64,000 nt of DNA from Halobacillus locisalis (GTDB lineage Bacteria > Bacillota > Bacilli > Bacillales > Halobacillaceae): contig NZ_JACEFG010000002.1 in assembly GCF_013694105.1 (NCBI RefSeq), positions 1,144,652 through 1,208,651 on the forward strand, written 5' to 3'. The first letter of the stretch is position 1. Each line of letters begins with the position of its first letter. The notes beneath the pieces were generated by a model. That model worked only from the letters and a program-made list of their open reading frames with translations, was not told where the DNA came from and made no database searches. Positions 62,407 to 64,000 of the stretch are shown in pieces. A program made the position numbers and the translations under genes.

Positions 62407-62557
62407 CGGACATTTACCTAAGCAATCAGGACAACAGATGTACGATTTCAGACCTCTATCTGCTCAATCAGTACAAGTGATCCTCTATATCGGACATTTC
62501 CTTACGATTCGGACAAGAGTGGCAATTTACCGGACATTTACTCAGCCTACTCAGACA
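62407..62557 (+). repeat. 21-bp-phased CGGACA array (8 units)
   Basis: Units at 62407, 62428, 62449, 62470, 62491, 62510, 62531 and 62552; spacing is 21 bases except one of 19. Four are exact CGGACA, the others have one to three changes (such as AGGACA, CAGACA). Confidence 0.85.
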
Positions 62558-62606
62558 GACGTGCTTCTTTTCATCAATGAATGGTCCGACTAACTATTTT
62601 CGGTGG

Positions 62607-62729
62607 GTGTGGTGGGAAATGGCGAGACTCCCGCGGGAGAAGGACCAAGGCGAGACCCCACAGGGAGTGTCAACGACCGAGGAGGCTCGGCGGTTCCCCC
62701 GCAGGAAAGCGAGTCATTTCCCACCACAC
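62607..62729. repeat. 123-bp structured hairpin, stem type D (copy 3)
   Basis: Stem GTGTGGTGGGAAATG/CATTTCCCACCACAC, 15 bp perfect; same orientation as the copy at 37956. Confidence 0.9.
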
Positions 62730-62899
62730 CTACGCTTACTTACGAAGAGGACCCAAACATTTCAACTTCGAGTATTCAAGATAAGGGGGATATTGTTGAA
62801 TAGATTTCTTGCGAATGGTAAATTCAAGGTTGAATTCTTGACTTTCACTATCGTTCTAATACAATGATTCTGCATACAAAAATAATAGGAGGCGTTGAA

Positions 62900-63211
62900 A
62901 TGAGTAATATTGAAGAAATTTCTCCACAAGAAGTACAGAAAAAAATCGAACAAGAAGATGGAACTGTTCTTATAGATGTTCGAGAAAATGAAGAAGTCGA
63001 GCAGGGTATGGCTCCTACAGCAAAGCACATCCCACTTGGTGAAATTCCAAATCACGTAGATGATTTACCTAAGGATCAAGAATATGTGCTCATTTGCCGA
63101 TCTGGGCGTAGAAGTATGAACGCAGCAGAATTTATGAATGAAAAAGGTTTCTCCAATGTGAAGAACATGCAAGGTGGTATGTTGAATTGGGATGGAGAGC
63201 TAGTCTTTTAA
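62900..63211 (+). CDS. ytwF: Rhodanese-like protein (YtwF type)
   Basis: A 103-residue single-domain rhodanese. GTVLIDVRENEEVEQG and HIPLGEI are the front motifs, and the active-site loop is LICRSGRRSMNAA with the catalytic cysteine. It transfers sulfane sulfur. Position downstream of leuS matches ytwF of B. subtilis. Start 62900 follows AATAGGAGG; the longer frame enters the repeat. Confidence 0.9.
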   Translation: MSNIEEISPQEVQKKIEQEDGTVLIDVRENEEVEQGMAPTAKHIPLGEIPNHVDDLPKDQEYVLICRSGRRSMNAAEFMNEKGFSNVKNMQGGMLNWDGELVF

Positions 63212-63230
63212 GTAGAAAGGTTCAACACCG

Positions 63231-63557
63231 ATGACTTTTATTTATATTACAGCTACCGTTCTATTGTTAGTGACCATCTCTTTCATTGTAAGAAAAAGTT
63301 CACTCAAACTTTTAAAGCAGCAGCCTCTTGAAGACAACTTTTGCATCATTGATATTAGAGATTATATCTCATCGCATCGGTCTCCTTATCCAGGGGCTGA
63401 AAATATACCGCTTAGTTATTTACAAAGAGAGCTGCGGGATAGAATGAAGTGTAGGAAAGAAATCTTACTTGTAACGGATGACCTGCGAGGTGCAAAAATA
63501 GCAGCGAAAATCATTCGGAAAAAACAAAAACAAGCGATATATTATATACAAACTTAG
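63231..63557 (+). CDS. Membrane-anchored, degenerate rhodanese-like protein
   Basis: A 108-residue protein with an N-terminal membrane helix (FIYITATVLLLVTISFIV) and a rhodanese-like domain (CIIDIRDYISSHRSPYPGA, AENIPLSYLQREL). The active-site position is LLVTDDLRGAKIAAK: no cysteine, so it cannot act as a sulfurtransferase. It follows ytwF after 19 bases and is probably co-transcribed. RBS AGAAAGG is weak. Confidence 0.8.
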   Translation: MTFIYITATVLLLVTISFIVRKSSLKLLKQQPLEDNFCIIDIRDYISSHRSPYPGAENIPLSYLQRELRDRMKCRKEILLVTDDLRGAKIAAKIIRKKQKQAIYYIQT

Positions 63558-63596
63558 AGGACCCTCGGGAATAGAATGGTTTCCTAGGGTTCTTCT
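63557..63596 (+). terminator. Terminator after the rhodanese pair
   Basis: GGACCCTCGGGAA and TTTCCTAGGGTTC (imperfect) followed by TTCTC, separating the genes from the rRNA promoters. Confidence 0.75.
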
Positions 63597-63645
63597 CATT
63601 TGCAGATGTTTTTTCAGTGTCTATTAATTAATTTACGAAAAACTA

Positions 63646-63674
63646 TTGACTCTACTCTTATAAACTTGTAGTAT
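63646..63674 (+). promoter_or_regulatory. rRNA operon promoter P1
   Basis: TTGACT (63646-63651), 17-base spacer, TAGTAT (63669-63674). Confidence 0.85.
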
Positions 63675-63750
63675 GAATAACGTTGCTTCTTAAGCAAAGC
63701 AACAAAGGATGATGAGAATAAATTCCTTTCAACAAATTCTAACAAGTGTA

Positions 63751-63780
63751 TTGACACAACATTACACCATATGCTAGAAT
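63751..63780 (+). promoter_or_regulatory. rRNA operon promoter P2
   Basis: TTGACA (63751-63756), 18-base spacer, TAGAAT (63775-63780). The tandem P1-P2 layout is normal for Bacillus rRNA operons; the leader contains the usual TTTGAAAACTGAAC processing region (63813 on). Confidence 0.88.
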
Positions 63781-63917
63781 TTACTTACTGTCGCAAGGCA
63801 GTTCAATTGATCTTTGAAAACTGAACGAACCAACCAGTACGTCAAGATGTTCTTTCTACTATAGAAGGAATTCAAACAAGCACATTCGGTGTGCAAATGA
63901 GCAAGTCAAACTTCAAC

Positions 63918-64000
63918 TTTTATGGAGAGTTTGATCCTGGCTCAGGACGAACGCTGGCGGCGTGCCTAATACATGCAAGTCGAGCGCGGGAAGCGAGCTG
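63918..64000 (+). rRNA. 16S ribosomal RNA, 5' end (partial)
   Basis: The sequence GGAGAGTTTGATCCTGGCTC followed by AGGACGAACGCTGGCGGCGT is the universal 16S start. The gene runs off the window after 83 bases. The V1 start CGAGCGCGGGAAGCGAGCTG is of the type seen in halophilic Bacillaceae such as Halobacillus. The mature 5' end is estimated. Confidence 0.98.

Larger units (their letters stand above)
62158..62780 (+). repeat. Composite intergenic element, copy 3 (623 bp, with terminal inverted repeats)
   Basis: Left end TTTGAACACTCAA (62159-62171), right end TCGAGTATTCAAG (62768-62780): imperfect inverted repeats. Inside: hairpin A (62198-62317), a second hairpin CCCCCTGGAGTC/GACTCCAGGGGG, TTGGATGAACG, an eight-unit CGGACA array, linker AATGGTCCGAC, hairpin D (62607-62729). 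Homologous over most of its length to 37541-38129. Confidence 0.87.

Noticed and set aside
62577..62867. Open frames in the composite element before ytwF
   Set aside because: Three overlapping frames arise from the GC-rich hairpin lacking stops; none has conserved start signals.
63781..63917. tRNA gene before the 16S rRNA
   Set aside because: Only the usual rRNA leader with processing sequences; no cloverleaf or T-loop GTTCGA motif in the right context.

Overview
The window is chromosomal DNA of a low-GC Gram-positive, endospore-forming member of the Bacillaceae, most likely a halophile of the Halobacillus/Pontibacillus type. The reasons are the protein sequences, the near-continuous Bacillus subtilis-like gene order, several sporulation genes (yunB, lytH, YhcN/YlaJ lipoprotein, kapB) and the 16S rRNA 5' end at the right edge. 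No phage, plasmid or large transposon is present. The unusual part is the intergenic DNA.

Layout. 1-8.3 kb: yunD (partial), an HD-GYP protein, yunB, an NhaC-family transporter under a lysine riboswitch, an Na+-dependent amino-acid symporter with its tiny MetS-like subunit, lytH and a spore lipoprotein. 8.4-16.8 kb: the yut/yuz block (yutD, yutE, yutF, yutG, a D-2-hydroxyacid dehydrogenase, NifU-like yutI, yuzD, yuzB, DUF2225, an IscA/ErpA-type protein). 17-24.5 kb: redox genes yumC and yumB (the latter with a Rex-like operator), yuiB, yuiC, yuiD, pepA, deoD. 24.6-28.8 kb: a second HD-GYP protein, a K+/H+ antiporter pair, kapB, a Cu/Zn superoxide dismutase lipoprotein. 29-37.5 kb: patB, an XRE regulator, yugI, yuzA, an iron alcohol dehydrogenase, pgi, yugN, the yugO K+ channel and a thioredoxin-like protein. 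38-41 kb: an M42 peptidase, ribU under an FMN riboswitch, a DksA-like protein, a hotdog thioesterase. 41-50 kb: menaquinone synthesis, menA on the minus strand and menF-D-H-B-E-C on the plus strand. 50-63.6 kb: a lipoprotein, ytkD, pckA, metK (SAM riboswitch), ytoA, ytpA, ytpB, ytqB, leuS (T-box), two rhodanese-like proteins. 63.6 kb to the end: rRNA promoters and the start of a 16S gene.

Functionally the window combines respiration (menaquinone, NDH-2, ferredoxin reductase), Fe-S assembly, cation and amino-acid transport, gluconeogenesis, and four classical RNA switches (lysine, FMN, SAM-I, Leu T-box).

The most interesting material is a set of intergenic repeats: (i) eleven hairpins of about 120 bp with one shared core but four different outer stems, each stem internally complementary, which is what compensatory change looks like; (ii) three 440-bp twin-hairpin cassettes, each lying between convergent genes and each bracketed by two near-identical copies of that locus's own terminator; (iii) two roughly 600-bp composite elements with terminal inverted repeats, plus a truncated inverted copy; (iv) arrays of a CGGACA motif repeated every 21 bp. 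Together these look like a family of small, probably non-autonomous elements that use transcription terminators or intergenic gaps as targets.
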